A stretch of 64,000 nucleotides of DNA from Apodemus sylvaticus (Eukaryota; Chordata; Mammalia; Rodentia; Muridae). Positions 11,021 to 20,965 of the stretch are shown piece after piece. A model generated the notes under the pieces. It made no database searches and was not told the DNA's origin. It worked only from the letters and a program-made list of their open reading frames with translations. Position numbers and translations under genes: made by a program. The DNA is taken from NCBI RefSeq assembly GCF_947179515.1, contig NC_067477.1, positions 127,752,896-127,816,895 on the forward strand. The letters run 5' to 3'. Each line of letters opens with the position of its first letter. Position 1 is the stretch's first letter.

Positions 11021-11884
11021 AGTGTGGTAAAATACTTCTTTGTCTCGTGAGGAACCGTTAAGGTTATAGAACCCCATGAAAAAAAATATTAGGAAGAACT
11101 CATAAAGCCTCCTTGTAGGAAAGAAGATTCATGGAGACCACAAACTTGTTTGTATCATGGAGATACAAACAAGATGATTGTATGTGTTTCATGCCAATGA
11201 GACCTGTTTCTGCAGTGTTCCAAACATTTGTAAAGACCACAGCTTAACAGTAATGTCAGCAGGAAGGGACCCTAACAAGTCCAGGTGAGTCTTAAATACA
11301 AGAGGCAGTTGGGGGAGGGGCACAGTCCATAGGAAAGCCAGCCCAGCCTCATAATTATATTTTCATATAAAGCTGCAGTGTAGATTAAAAAAAATGTATT
11401 TCATTCATTCACTCACTCATGTATCCAACAAACACTTCTCCCACATAAATTATGTACATTGCAATGAGCTAAGCATTGGAGAAGTAGGTCAGGTATGCTT
11501 GCTCGATGTGGCAAGAGAGGAAGATCTAGTGAAAATCATTGCAAGTATAATGCTCTGCACAGCACAGAAGAGAATCAGGAAGTCAGTGAGTTTTTGTTGG
11601 TAGAAATCATCAACAGATGGGGATGACCCAGGGTGGGGCAGATTACAGAGTAGAGGGAAGAGCTCCTGTCAGTGGGGCAGGTGTTGAAAGTAGGTCCTTG
11701 TTAAAGTTTGACTGGAGGCTTGCTGGTGACCTGCCAGAAACATTGTACACAAGATCCACATGGAGAGGAAAGGGTCAACTTGAGCACGCTCTGCTAGTTC
11801 CAGATTCTGATGTTCTGAAAGCTTAGATGTCATCCTCAACAGAGTGAATATAGCATTCTGGGAGACTGATTTTGGTTTTTTTCA
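11021..11884. other. Unique DNA
   Basis: No gene or repeat recognised. Confidence 0.45.
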
Positions 11885-11939
11885 TTGGTTGGTTGGTTGA
11901 TTGGTTGGTAGGTTGGTTGGTTGGTTGGTTGGTTGGTTT
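11885..11939 (+). repeat. (GGTT)n microsatellite
   Basis: About 13 GGTT units with minor interruptions. It lies on the A-tail side of a minus-strand B1 remnant (12019-12100), so it probably arose from that tail. Confidence 0.9.
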
Positions 11940-11987
11940 GGTGGTGGTTGTAAGTTTGGGTTTTGTCGTTGTTTGGGGTGTTGTTTG

Positions 11988-11989
<2 letters not shown>

Positions 11990-12019
<30 letters not shown>
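11990..12019 (+). repeat. (TG)15 microsatellite
   Basis: Fifteen TG units between the GGTT tract and the B1 remnant. Confidence 0.95.
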
Positions 12020-12021
<2 letters not shown>

Positions 12022-12100
12022 CCCCAGATGTCCTGGAACTCACTCTGTAGACAAAGCTGACCTCCAACTCACTCACTGCCCCACCCACTGCCCACCTAAG
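12020..12100 (-). mobile_element. Truncated B1 SINE
   Basis: 'agatgtcctggaactcactc' and 'tgtagacaaagctgacctcc' are B1 in reverse. The rest of the B1 body, including the A-box end, is missing or decayed. Confidence 0.7.
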
Positions 12101-13042
12101 AATGGCTTTTTCAACAAAGCTTCTCATCCTTTCCAGTGGCAACTGTCACACAGCTCAAGAGTGTTGTTTAGTCCGCAGCAAGGAAGGCAAAGAAATGAAC
12201 GAAACCCCACCTAAGGGCGCCCGGTTCGAGGAACGCCTCCAACACATGACTGACAAAAATGCGGATAAGGAAAACGGGTCAGGTGCTATCATCTGCAGCA
12301 GCCACTGCTTCAGGCTCAGCTAGCAACGGTTCTTAAACAGAGATGTTCCAGAAGCCTCTGTGTCATTGCTCTGCACCATGAAATCAGGAGACACCCCCTT
12401 CCTTCCCTTATCTCCTGTAGCCTCGCCTCTGAAGAACCACTGCTCCTCTGCCATCAGGGATACACTCAGCAAGAGGGATAACGCACAGGCTTTCATTTTC
12501 ATTTCCCATTCCATTTTCTGTTCTCATGCTCAACCAGATAGCCTCCAGCCTGGGAGATGTATCAATTTATTACAGGTCTCAACTTTGGAAATGAGTTAAA
12601 AAAAAAAAAAAACTCAGAAGAGTTACCTTTCCTTTTGACCAAATTAACAACAGACATTTCATCTTGCAGATCAATGCATTTATTTCAGAACCGGCTTACA
12701 GTGCATCTCTGTCATCTACTGACCCTCTCCATACACCACTTTACACCGCTGTGTATGTCTAGCACTATCAAAGAGCAGGCATTGAACTCTGAGCCAGAAG
12801 CAGACTGCTGGAGCTCTAGCCACTTCCTTCACTGATATCCTTGGGCAATTTCACTTAAACTCTGAACACAATTTTCTCTTCTGCGTGAGGTTGCTAAGAT
12901 TCGAGAGACAGGGCAAGCTAACAAAGCTTAGCTTCAGGACCTAGCCAATGCACAAGCACACACCTAATTTTGAATTCAGATTTCATGTCATTTCTTAAAG
13001 GGGAAGTCCCCAATTTTCAGAAGCTTGAAGGCCCAGAAAGCA
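12101..13042. other. Unique DNA with an A16 run
   Basis: No gene seen. A run of 16 A lies at 12598-12613. The remainder shows no recognised repeat. Confidence 0.45.
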
Positions 13043-13056
13043 TGATTCTGTCTCTT

Positions 13057-13086
13057 GTTTTGTTTTTTGGGGTTTTTTTTTTTCTT

Positions 13087-13126
<40 letters not shown>

Positions 13127-13270
13127 GTTTTTTCGAGACAGGTTTTCTCTGTATAGCCCTGGCTGTCCTGGAACTCACTTGGTAGACCAGGCTGGCTTCA
13201 AACTCAGAAATCCGCCTGCCTCTGCCTCCCAGAGTACTGGGATTACAGGCGTGCGCCACCACCGCCCAGC
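13057..13270 (-). mobile_element. Young B1 SINE with perfect 14-bp TSD
   Basis: A nearly consensus B1 in reverse: 'gagacaggttttctctgtat', 'ggctgtcctggaactcactt', 'caggcgtgcgccaccaccgc'. A perfect 14-bp TSD (tgattctgtctctt) lies at 13043-13056 and 13271-13284. The A-tail, read as T, includes an unbroken run of about 37 T at 13089-13125. The low divergence, perfect TSD and long pure tail all indicate a recent insertion. Confidence 0.95.
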
Positions 13271-13559
13271 TGATTCTGTCTCTTAATAACACCCGTTCCA
13301 CTTCATTCTAAGAAGCTGGGGTAGGGCCAGCTTCTCTATGGCTTCAACTTTGCTCTGTAGCCCATGTTGATTCCATACAACATGTGAGGCATACTGGTGT
13401 CTCTGTAAGCCCCTTGAAGTACATGAGCGGCCAGTCCCACCCAAGGGCCTCCAACTGCCAGGTTCTTCTCACGGAACACCTTAACTGCACTAACGGCTGG
13501 ACCCAGCCCTGCCCTACAGAGTAAAAAACCCAAACTCAGGATTTGAGATCCCATCAATC
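13271..13559. other. Unique DNA
   Basis: No repeat recognised. A 73-codon minus-strand frame at 13336-13557 shows no identifiable domain. Confidence 0.4.
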
Positions 13560-13915
13560 CCTGGGCTCATTCCAAGCTCTAGAAATCCCACTGTTTCCCA
13601 CCTTGGAGATCCTCCACCCTGGAAAGACCCTTCCCTCAAGAAATTCTATATAAGCCCTGCCTGCTGCTCAAGTCTCTGGTGTGTTTCACGGAGCAGAGGC
13701 AGCCACCCTCCTGGTGTGGCTTTGTGGTAGTCCTAGGCTCTGGACTGCCAGGATACCTGTCCCCTCAGAGCAGAAGCACTCTCAGTCCCCCTTGGGTGCC
13801 TGCAAAGGGCTCACACTTGATTTCTTCTCTAGACAATTGACCTTGGCTACACAGTAGACCCTTGTCTTAAAGTTTACACCACAACCCCCACTGAAGACAG
13901 CTATCTAGTACCTGG
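13560..13915 (+). mobile_element. Candidate ERV LTR with TATA box
   Basis: A TATA box (tatataag, 13647-13654) is followed by a C/T-rich segment and wording like 'gtggtagtcctaggctctgg' and 'gcagagcagaagcactctc', which recall rodent ERV LTR R/U5 regions. I cannot place the ends or a TSD, and the family name is unknown to me. Confidence 0.4.
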
Positions 13916-14277
13916 ATGTTGGAAGTGGCCCCTTGTGCAAAATGGCACAGGAGGGACCAACACACAGTGATATTCAGACTAAAGCTAGGCTCCCTCTGCG
14001 GTCATAGCAACACACAGCTCCTCCCCCTGTCCAATCTTCTCTCCCTCTCCCAACCCCCTTCTTCCCAAATATCTCACTCAGACACATGCCTGGATTCCTG
14101 CCTGGGACAGAGCTTTTGGAGAATCCAATCTCAGACAGAAAGTGATCACAAGAAATCAGTTACTTTCTATGGCAAAGGTCACCTAGGCCACTCTTCAGTC
14201 AAATGCCACGAGCCTCCAGGACTGCTCCCAGGGTCTGGGAATCATGCTGGAGTCCAGCCTCAGATGGTTAGAAGTAG
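13916..14277. other. Unique DNA
   Basis: No gene or repeat recognised. A 135-codon plus-strand frame at 13916-14323 runs into the B4 and has no domain. Confidence 0.4.
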
Positions 14278-14600
14278 GGACTGGTTGGGTGGCCCAGTGG
14301 AAGAGTTTGCCTCAAAAGCATGAGGACTTCAGTTTTATCCCCAGAACGCTTTTTTTTTTTTTTTAAAGCCGGGCATGCACGTTTGAATCCTGTGATGGGC
14401 AGACAGAACTAGAAGGGTTCTAGGGCTGGCTGGCCTGCCAATCTATTCTACCTAGCTAGTTCCAGGCAAGTGAGGAGCCTTATCTAAGAGAGAGAGAAAA
14501 AAAGAGAGAGAGAGAGAGAGAGATGCCACTTGAAGGTTGTCTTCTCACTTCCACACTCATACACACACACACACACATAAGGTTCTATCCTCAATAAATG
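14278..14600 (+). mobile_element. B4 SINE with internal expansions
   Basis: The tRNA-like head 'gggtggcccagtggaagag' and 'aaagccgggcatgcacg' (start of the B1-like right arm) are in B4 order. They are followed by 'agctagttccaggcaagtg' and a CA-rich 3' end. A T15 run (14350-14364) sits at the junction of the two arms and a GA tract (14487-14522) replaces the usual A-rich stretch. Confidence 0.8.
14487..14522 (+). repeat. (GA)n microsatellite
   Basis: GA repeat with an A-rich interruption, inside the B4. Confidence 0.9.
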
Positions 14601-14604
14601 TGTG

Positions 14605-14641
<37 letters not shown>
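14599..14641 (+). repeat. (TG)n microsatellite
   Basis: About 21 TG units with one 'ca' interruption. It directly follows a short CA tract (14562-14577), so this stretch can pair with itself. Confidence 0.95.
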
Positions 14642-14642
<1 letters not shown>

Positions 14643-15564
14643 CATGTGCTTTGTTGTGCTGTGTTCTGTTGTATATGTAATAGGAGTCACAAGTACCTTT
14701 GGCTTGGGGAAGGCTATTTTGTAAAACCCCGCAGTGTGGATCTCAGAAGAGATGACCCCTTGGTGTCGTGTCTGTTTGATCATTTTCTTGGCACTTCCAG
14801 TCTCCAGGAGCTTTATACCCCCTTACTCATTCTAATGTGCAGAAGACTAATCCCAGCTATCTAACGCCATCTCACTTTAGAAAGATACAGAGTTTAGCAG
14901 GAGAGAAACTGAGAGCCTTCCCTGCCTCGCCTCTGAGTAGAGGAATGACTTCGAAAGAATTAATTAATTAATTAATCAATCCTTGCCTTTGAGTTCTCCC
15001 ATCCTTCCGAGGCATGGAAACTTCCATATCTCACAAAGAACAAAGACGTGAGAGGGGAATCACAAGGGCATGCCTGCCATCCACAAAAGAAATACAAATC
15101 ATTTACAAGGGCCCCCAAAATAATTCTACCTGAAAGGGAACATAAAGCAGGAGAGAAAGGATATAGTTTTCTCCCAAGCGTGCGCCTCCTCCCTCACCCT
15201 GAGAGAGCGGCTGAAGACTGACATACCCTCCCCTCTCCACGTAGTCAAATGCCTGTAAGCTGTGAAGACCTAGGTCCAAGCCTGGGGTATCACTCAAGGA
15301 AGCAAAGAGCAGGTCAGGCACATCGGAAGTCCGACAATGAGGCTGAGGCAGAAACTTGAAGGTGTGACCTAAACAAGTCTCCAGTTTGGATCTGAGCAGA
15401 GCCGTGGGTGTCCGCCATACCCGGAACTATTGATGTTCTGGTTCTGGCATTTCCTATAGGGTCCTCGGGTGTGAATGTAGAAAACCATGAGCTTGCATGA
15501 GGGAGACGCACGTGCCCTGAGGGGAGTACTTGACCTCCGTGCTGTACTTCTTCCCTCTCTGCTC
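14642..15564. other. Unique DNA with short AATT repeat
   Basis: No gene seen. A five-unit TTAA/AATT tandem lies at 14958-14977. Confidence 0.45.
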
Positions 15565-15690
15565 TTGTTTGTTTGTTTGTTTGTTTGTTCGAGACTGGGT
15601 CTCTCTGTGTAACAGCCCTGGCTGGACCAAGCTGGCCTTGAACTCACAGAGATCCACCAGAACTAAGGGCATGCGCCCCCACTGCCCGCT
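15565..15690 (-). mobile_element. B1 SINE with TTTG tail
   Basis: The (TTTG)6 tract at 15565-15589 is the tail read in reverse. It is followed by 'gagactgggtctctctgtgt', 'ctggccttgaactcacagag' and 'catgcgcccccactgcccgc'. Part of the middle of the body is deleted. Confidence 0.8.
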
Positions 15691-16239
15691 TCCTCCTCTT
15701 CTCATTTCTCCATGCTGCCATCAGCTTTGATTGCACATCGGAAAGTTCTCAGTATCAATCAGAAAGCATCAAAGGTAAATGTAAAACAATTATACCTATG
15801 TAGAGTCGGGCAATGAAAGAAAAACCCTTCGGAACAGGAAGACAAGATCCCCAAGCCCTGCTGGCTTCTTCTGCTCAGCCCTTCAGGCTGTGAGAGGCCA
15901 CACCTAAGCTATAAGGAGAGCCTCTCCTATAATGAGAGGTAGCTGACACAGTCCATGCCCAGAGTCAGGTGTTCCTGATGAATATGAATCTGCCTACAGA
16001 GGGACCCTGTCTTCAAGAAAATTAAAAAATTACTTTAATTGCTGCTGTGAGAGTGTTTTATAAAGTTTGGCATGTCGTTGGTAGGCAGAGTAAAGCAGAG
16101 ACCCTCTACATAATGTGTCTGGGGTTCCAGTCAAACAAATGAAAGACTGAAGAGAAAGTTAACCTTTCCTGAAGTTTAAGAGAGTATTCCTCCTATCCAA
16201 GGGCCTTTAAATGAAGACATTTACTGGGGTTTTGTTGGT
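15691..16239. other. Unique DNA
   Basis: No gene or repeat recognised. Confidence 0.45.
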
Positions 16240-16480
16240 TTTCAAGCCCACAGGGCTTCAGGCTGGAACTGCACCATCAACGGATCCAGTTCTCAGGCCT
16301 TTAAACTGAAACTTTACCCTCAAGTCTCCCAGGTTGTCATCTGGCCGAAACATCTTGGCACTCATCCACCTCCATAACCATGTGAGCTGATTCCTTTCAT
16401 TCCTTTCCATACACACCCCGCCTGACGGTTCTGTTCATCCTACCAACCTGACAAAGCCACTGAGGTATCCTCAAACAAGC
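16240..16480 (+). mobile_element. Possible ancient mammalian repeat
   Basis: 'ccagttctcaggcctttaaa', 'gtctcccaggttgtcatctg' and 'cctccataaccatgtgagct' follow the order of a mammal-wide LTR-like repeat. The match is from memory, the copy is decayed and no ends are visible. Confidence 0.35.
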
Positions 16481-17078
16481 ATAGAGCAGACACTGAGCCA
16501 AACAATTGTTCTGTTATTCATTTAACAGCTAGCAAACACCTCCTGGTTCCCTTCGTGATCAGGCAGAAGACTATGAGTGGCTGAGAGTTTGTGGAGTGTC
16601 CCCTAGCCGGAAAAGTCTGTATTCCAAAGCATGAAAACCAGGTTACTGTAAACTCAGGCAGATGGGGAAAACCAGCTTCATGGGCTTAGACACTCAGAGA
16701 GCCAAGCAAGACTGAAGTAGAAACAGAGATGGGAAGCTGTTCGAGAGCAGCTTTCCTTCTGGCTTTGCATGGCCTAGAAGGGAGCCATTCAAGCATCAAA
16801 CGGTCCTGCATGTCTTCCTCCAAGAGCCTGTAAAGAAGACCTTGGGTGCAGAAGACGCTGAGAACATTTCTGTTTTTAATGCAAGTTCGCCTAGTTAGAA
16901 AGCAAGTTAAGGACCTCCCCTGACAATCACAGATCCAGCTACTGGCCTCAAATTTTCACCACTTTTGGTGTACCCCCAAGGAACCCAGGCCAAAAATAGA
17001 ATATCTAGAGATCTAGAGCAGAGATTTACTCTTTATTCTAATTGGTGGAAAGACACACTCTTAGTTTGTCTTGACTAT
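16481..17078. other. Unique DNA
   Basis: No gene or repeat recognised. Confidence 0.45.
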
Positions 17079-17407
17079 TGTGGTGATTTGAATATGCTTG
17101 GCCCAGGGAGTGGCTCTATTAGGAGGTAAGGCCTTGTTGGAAGAAATATGTCACTGTGGGGCTGAGCTTTGAGACCCCACTCCTACCTACCTGAAAATGC
17201 CAGTTTTCTGCATCAAGTTGGATCAAAATGTAGAATACTCAGCTCCTTCTAGAGCACATTTTCTGCCTGGATGCTGATATTTCCTGCCATGGTGATATTG
17301 GACTAAATCTCTGGAACTGTAAGCCAGCTCCCAATTAAATGTTTGCCTTAAAAGAGTTGCCTTGTTCATGGTGTCTCTTCGCAGCAACTGAAACCCTAAC
17401 TAAGACA
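17079..17407 (+). mobile_element. MTD-like MaLR solo LTR with 5-bp TSD
   Basis: Starts 'tgtggtgatttgaatatgc' and ends 'ctaactaagaca' (TG...CA), flanked by actat at 17074-17078 and 17408-17412. 'cttggcccagggagtggctc' and 'gtaagccagctcccaattaa' are typical of MTD-type LTRs. It is 329 bp, somewhat shorter than I recall for the family, through internal deletions. It is the opposite orientation of the copy at 8385. Confidence 0.85.
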
Positions 17408-17452
17408 ACTATCAAATAAGATGGTTGACTATTTAACTCGGAACTGTAAAAA

Positions 17453-17652
17453 CAGAGGTTCTCAATCTGTAGCTCAAATGATCCTTTCCCTGGGATCACC
17501 TAAGACCATCAGAAAACGCAAACATTTACAGTTCATAATGATAGCAAAAGTACAGTTATGAAGTAGCCACAAAACTAATTTTATGGTGGCAGGCCACAGA
17601 GCATAGCACGAGGAACTATACTAAAGGGTTGTAGCACCAGGAATCTCTGTGT
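17453..17652. mobile_element. URR1-like hAT element, degraded copy
   Basis: The left end 'cagaggttctcaatctgtag' and internal words 'cacctaagaccatcagaaaa', 'tacagttatgaagtagccac' and 'aactatactaaagggttgta' parallel the copy at 927. The right terminal repeat is mostly lost and no TSD is visible, so it is older or damaged. Confidence 0.8.
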
Positions 17653-18689
17653 TAAACAAAGTCACCGATACCTGGTATGATCTGAGATCTCAGATCTCTG
17701 TGTGTGTTGGGACCCTGGTGGGGATGGCTCCAGGGGTATTTGCTGCACCTATGACCACTGCTCATGGCCGTGACAAATGGGCTCGGTTCAATCCTGTCTC
17801 TGAACACAACCTCTAGATTATCAGCTTGTTGGCCCACTTCTCAGAATCCTTAACTCTGACATGATCCCTCCTCTTCATATGACTGGGAGTCACCTTTTTA
17901 TCCTGAATAATCAGTTGTTTCTTCTCCACCAGGCTGCCCTCTCTATTTGACTATTTCCTCCTTGGTAAACTCCAATAGTCTCAGCCACGTTTACCAGATC
18001 CAAGTTACCCAGCGTGGGGGACACCTGTGTCTTAGCAGCCCCTTTTATTTCCAATCCCAGAACTATGCATAAAGCTAAATAGACACCTACTCAATGGTTG
18101 ATGAATTAAACTGAATTGAAGGATGACTATTACCCTCAGATAAACTAAAGGACCACTGAGTTGTAGATTTTGGATGTGCAGACTCATGTACCTCTCTGCC
18201 TCTCTCCTTTATAGACACATTTAGACCTAAGTTAGTATTCAGTCAACCTTACACATTGGCGGCTGTAAGAGAAGTAGGTGGTCTGGTTCATCAAGTAACA
18301 AGTTGTTATCAAAGAAATCCAAAGGGCTGGATAGTTGCTCAGTCTTTCTTTTTGACTTCCCATGGGCAAGTAGCCTCACTGAGACTTTCAAGTATGGACT
18401 ATAAAGTGTTCTCATTTAACATTGTAGATAAATCCAGCAATGTGAAGTATAGTACGCATAGAAAACCAACTTCCCAAGAATCAACTTGAGATATATTTAG
18501 CACCGAAGAGTACAAAGCAAAACTCGTGTGTTCCTTTGATGATTCAAAAGGCATTTGAACAAATGCTACAGGCTCGTCATGACAAACTCATTTACCACCG
18601 CAGCATAAATCTGTGCAAACAAGACTTAATTAAAAGCTTCATTTGAGAGAATGAGACATAAACTAGCTTTGTAACAGTGTTACAGCCCC
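17653..18689. other. Unique DNA
   Basis: No gene or repeat recognised. The AT-rich end of this block is treated separately as a regulatory candidate. Confidence 0.45.
18490..18670. promoter_or_regulatory. Candidate conserved non-coding block
   Basis: A repeat-free stretch with a homeobox-type core ('acttaattaaaagcttcatt') and no low complexity. Such texture is common in conserved enhancers, but conservation cannot be seen here. Confidence 0.2.
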
Positions 18690-18765
18690 CCTTCCCCCAC
18701 CACCCGCATGCTGGAGAATCAAGCGCAGGTCCCGCATGTGTTAGGCCAGTCCTTTACTTACTGGC
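18690..18765 (-). mobile_element. Possible ID-like tRNA SINE fragment
   Basis: In reverse, the words around 'gcgcaggtcccgcatgtgtt' and 'aggccagtcctttactt' resemble the tRNA-related half of ID/B4 SINEs. Short and diverged. Confidence 0.35.
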
Positions 18766-19240
18766 ATCATGGAATGATGGAATGACAATCATCTCCCTCT
18801 CAGCCACTCATGAGTTAAGTGAACTCTGGAAGCTGGAAACGGTCACTTAAACTCCCTTGGCTTAATCACTGTTTATGCTTCTCAGTGGCTTTGGAGGGAT
18901 CTCGCTAAGTATTACTGTATGTGGTCAATGATTCACACCCAAATCACTGTTTTTAGGCCAGAGAAACAAACATTTGGGTGTATATGTAAATCTCGTAAGA
19001 GCCTCAGTTACAAAGAGGCTGGGCAGCCTTGAGGATTAGTCTCACCCAGAGAGAACTTGACAAGCTTGCTGCGCTGCGGCTAGTCTGAAAATGCTCATTT
19101 AGCGAGGAGGCGAGGCACCACGGGAACGGACAGCACAGGAGGAAGAGCAGCGGGGCTCCTCCAGAGGGGCTGAGAACACAGCTTGTGGCGAGCAACGCTT
19201 CACTAAGTGGCCTGGGCACTGAGCAGAAGTGGGAAACTTG
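18766..19240. other. Unique DNA
   Basis: No gene or repeat recognised. CpGs are somewhat more frequent at 19065-19140 but this is not a CpG island. Confidence 0.4.
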
Positions 19241-19287
19241 AAATATATTTACCCAAAATATATTTACCTTTGGTAAATATATTTACC
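19241..19287. repeat. Three-copy AT-rich motif forming a 13-bp hairpin
   Basis: The 13-mer aaatatatttacc occurs at 19241-19253, 19256-19268 and 19275-19287. The second copy and its exact reverse complement at 19272-19284 form a perfect 13-bp stem around a 3-base loop (ttt). Confidence 0.9.
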
Positions 19288-19365
19288 TCGTCGTTTTGCC
19301 CATGGATAGAACCAGAAGGCAAAGTTGGAAGTCTGTTAACCCTGTAAAGGCTGCACCACAGTCTT

Positions 19366-20098
19366 TCACCTCACACCAGTCAGAATGGCTAAGATTAAAG
19401 AGACAGCAGGTGTTGGCGAGGATATGGAAAAAGAGGAACACTCCTCCACTGCTGGTGGGATTGCAAGCTGGTAAAACCACTCTGGAAATCAGTCTGGTGG
19501 TTCCTCAGAAAACTGGGCACCTCACTTCCAGAGGACCCTGCTATACCTCTCCTGGGCATATACCCAGAGAATTCTCCAGCATGCAATAAGGACACATGCT
19601 CCACTATGTTCATAGCAGCCTTATTTATAATAGCCAGAATCTGGAAAGAACCCAGATATCCCTCAACGGAGGAATGGATACAGAAAATGTGGTGTATTTA
19701 CACAATGAAGTACTACTCAGCAATTAAAAACAATGAATTCATGAAACTTTTAGGCAAATGGTTAGAACTGGAAAATATCATCCTAAGTGAGGTAACCCAA
19801 TCACAAAAGAACACACATGGAATGCAGTCACTGATAAGTGGATATTAGCCCAGAAGCTCTGAATACTCAAGACACAATTAGCATATCAAATGATTCCCAA
19901 GAAGAAGGAAGGAGGGGGCCCTGGTCCTGGAAAGGCTTGATCCAGCATTGTAGGGGAATACCAGGACAGAGAAATGGGAGGGGTTTGACTGGGGAACGGG
20001 CAAAGGGAAGAGGGCTTATGGGACTTATGGGGAGGGGGGAACTGGGAAAGGGTAAATCATTTGGAATGTAAACAAAGAATAAAAAAGAAAGAAATGAA
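19366..20098 (+). mobile_element. 5'-truncated rodent L1 (LINE), 3' end
   Basis: It begins in the ORF2 3' region ('tcacaccagtcagaatggct'), runs through 'catagcagccttatttataa' and 'gataagtggatattagccca', and then through a G/A-rich 3' UTR to an A-rich end near 20098. There is no 5' UTR, ORF1 or reverse transcriptase domain, so it is a dead 733-bp copy. No certain TSD is visible. Confidence 0.9.
19606..19848 (+). pseudogene. L1 ORF2 C-terminal remnant
   Basis: About 80 codons remain open and encode the C-terminal end of L1 ORF2. The key words are IYTM, YYSAIKNNEFM and ILSEVTQSQK, followed by the usual stop. The upstream part of ORF2 reads in another frame (about 19372-19589), so a frameshift separates them. 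No endonuclease or reverse transcriptase domain is present, so it cannot be functional. Confidence 0.85.
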
Positions 20099-20187
20099 AC
20101 TAGTCACAGGAGCAAAGGTGAGAGCTGATTGAATAATCATGGAAGCTAAGAAAAGCCTAGAAAGGGGTAGGAAACAAGACAGTCACC

Positions 20188-20410
20188 GCTGTACGGCTAT
20201 ATGGATGGCTTCATGGTTACTAGCACTTGTTGCTCTTGGAGAGGACCCAGCTTTGGTCCCTAGCACCCACATGTTGGCTCACAATCATCTATAACTCTGG
20301 GAGATCTAATACCATCGTGTAACCTCCCTGGGCATCAGGCGTGCACACAGTGAGCGTGCAGGCACGACATTTATGCACGTGAAGTACAAACCTAAAGCAA
20401 AATCAATTTT
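20188..20410 (+). mobile_element. B3/B2-type SINE, old
   Basis: 'ggatggcttcatggttacta', 'gcacttgttgctcttggaga', 'gtccctagcacccacatg' and 'ggctcacaatcatctataac' are in SINE order, ending in an A-rich region near 20400. Considerably diverged. Confidence 0.7.
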
Positions 20411-20632
20411 AGGGAAAAAACAATCATGGTAAAAAGGAAGGAAAAACTGCTGGAAGAATCTGGGGAGGGAAGATGGGCGCTATGCACTGCTGTGAGGGGA
20501 GTTTGATTTTAACAGGCCCCTTGGGGAATGCATTTCGGATCCTTTATGATTTCTTCTTGGGTTTGTTCTCCTTTCCTCTTTCACTTTTACCATCTTCCCC
20601 TCAAGTTTGCTGTGAGTGAAAATAAATACTCA
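20411..20632. other. Unique DNA
   Basis: No gene or repeat recognised. Confidence 0.4.
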
Positions 20633-20929
20633 AGTGTGTGTATGTGTGGGTGGGTGGGTTGGTGTATGTATGAATGTGTGTATGTGTGTGAGTGCATGTA
20701 TGAGTGTGTGTATGTGTGTGAGTATATATGTGTGTATATGTAAGTGAGTGTATGTGCATATATATGTGGGCAAGTGTGTATGTATGGGTGGATGTATGAG
20801 TGTGTATGTATGTGAGTATGTGCATGTGTGTATATGTGTGGGGGTATTATGTAAGTATGGGTATTGTGTGAGTGTGTGTGTGTGTGTGAGTGTATGTATG
20901 ACATTATATGTATGTTTGAGTGTGTATGC

Positions 20930-20964
<35 letters not shown>
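20633..20964 (+). repeat. 330-bp TG-rich compound satellite
   Basis: Interleaved TG, TATG, GAGTG and GGGT units, ending in a pure (TG)n at 20934-20963. It has higher-order repetition of 'gtgtgtatgtgtgtgagt'-type blocks. Several overlapping frames stay open through it only because T/G words rarely make stops. Confidence 0.9.

Positions 20965-20965
<1 letters not shown>

Noticed and set aside
13336..13557. 73-codon minus-strand frame with a small mitochondrial-protein look
   Set aside because: I could not match it to any small respiratory-chain or ATP synthase protein, and there is no upstream exon or processed-pseudogene A-tail.
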